Positions 5,935 to 6,259 of a stretch of DNA of 6,259 bases are shown piece by piece. How positions within the stretch are numbered: position 1 is the first letter of the stretch; each line of letters begins with the position of its first letter. The position numbers were made by a program, and so were the translations under genes. Source of the stretch: Microcaldota archaeon. GTDB taxonomy: Archaea > Micrarchaeota > Micrarchaeia > Micrarchaeales > Micrarchaeaceae. The DNA lies in assembly GCA_021851535.1 (NCBI GenBank), contig JAJZDT010000052.1:1-6259 (forward strand). Reading direction: 5' to 3'. The notes beneath the pieces are model-generated. The model was given only the letters and a program-made list of their open reading frames with translations, did not search any database and was not told where the DNA came from.

Positions 5935-6259
5935 TACTTCTCACCTAATGATCTGCTTCCTTTTGTTGCTTTTATTCCTGGCGCAGAATGTACTACACGT
6001 TTTGTTGTATATGCATACTCACCGAGTCTATGTCCTATCATAGATGCATTTATCTGTAGTGATTGAAATTCTTTACCGTTATGCACTCCAAATGTCATTC
6101 CAATCCACTCCGGTCGTATCACAGCCTCACGTAAATGGGTTTTAACTACTTTTTGTTTTGGTTTTAACAATAGTGCTTTCTCTACTAAAGCTTTGTATTT
6201 ATAAGAGTTTCTCTTTAGACTTCTACGAGATCTTGATTTTACTGACTTTACAAAAGCCT
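5934..6259 (-). CDS. rps19: 30S ribosomal protein uS19 (archaeal type; 5' end outside the window)
   Basis: Small-subunit protein of the 30S head near the A and P sites. The last 107 residues are present. Clear family blocks are SRSRRSLKRN near the window edge, VVKTHLREAVIRPEWIGM, then VHNGKEF, MIGHRLGEYAYTTKRV and HSAPGIKATKG near the end. An apparent TTG start at 6170 (before KPKQKVVK) is not real: the frame is open to the window edge and the upstream residues (RRSLKR...YKALVEKA) are those expected in archaeal uS19, whose usual length of about 130-150 residues implies some 25-45 more outside the window. It is followed directly by rpl22, the normal archaeal S10/spc-type order. Confidence 0.96.
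   Translation of the reverse strand, partial: AFVKSVKSRSRRSLKRNSYKYKALVEKALLLKPKQKVVKTHLREAVIRPEWIGMTFGVHNGKEFQSLQINASMIGHRLGEYAYTTKRVVHSAPGIKATKGSRSLGEK
5941..5946 (-). promoter_or_regulatory. Ribosome binding site of rpl22
   Basis: AGGTGA on the minus strand matches the complement of the archaeal 16S rRNA 3' end, with six bases before the ATG at 5934. It lies inside the end of rps19. It fixes the rpl22 start and shows that genes inside this operon use Shine-Dalgarno initiation, in contrast to the nearly leaderless aconitase. Confidence 0.75.

Noticed and set aside
6168..6170. TTG as the start of uS19
   Set aside because: The frame is open upstream to the window edge and encodes residues typical of archaeal uS19, so this is an internal Leu codon.

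Overview
The window is a piece of an A+T-rich archaeal chromosome in which every supported gene lies on the minus strand. The ribosomal proteins are archaeal in type and order (uS19, uL22, uS3). The membrane protein is an AglB/STT3-type oligosaccharyltransferase. The tRNA has no encoded CCA, and TATA-like boxes sit upstream of several transcription units. The ribosomal operon breaks after uS3, the AglB has an unusual build, and an AcnA-type aconitase is present. Together these suggest a small-genome or divergent lineage. An ARMAN-like DPANN archaeon (Micrarchaeota/Parvarchaeota) or a relative of the Thermoplasmata are guesses only; no rRNA or marker comparison was possible.

Reading along the direction of transcription (high to low coordinates): 5934-6259 is the C-terminal part of uS19, whose 5' end lies outside the window. 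It is coupled by a TAATG junction to uL22 (5185-5934), which carries a charged tail of about 95 residues. uS3 follows at 5182-4559. A hairpin and a TATA-like element lie between uS3 and the next gene, where archaea normally have uL29. That next gene, at 4436-1080, is a 1118-residue oligosaccharyltransferase with an added N-terminal membrane domain and a cytoplasmic coiled-coil insert. After it come tRNA-Ile with anticodon UAU (1008-934), a 230-base A+T-rich gap with a 15-bp inverted repeat and the aconitase promoter, and the N-terminal 234 codons of an aconitase (703-1) that runs off the window.

The genes do not form one pathway: they cover translation, protein N-glycosylation and the TCA cycle. 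Three points merit attention. First, the OST lacks an Asp and an Arg that are conserved in the second acidic motif of the STT3 family, although WWDYG and TxxE are intact. Second, the OST has extra N-terminal domains and many N-glycosylation sequons in its C-terminal domain. Third, tRNA-Ile(UAU) occurs beside genes in which ATA is the main isoleucine codon, whereas most archaea read AUA with an agmatidine-modified CAU tRNA. I found no mobile element, CRISPR array or clear new multi-gene system.
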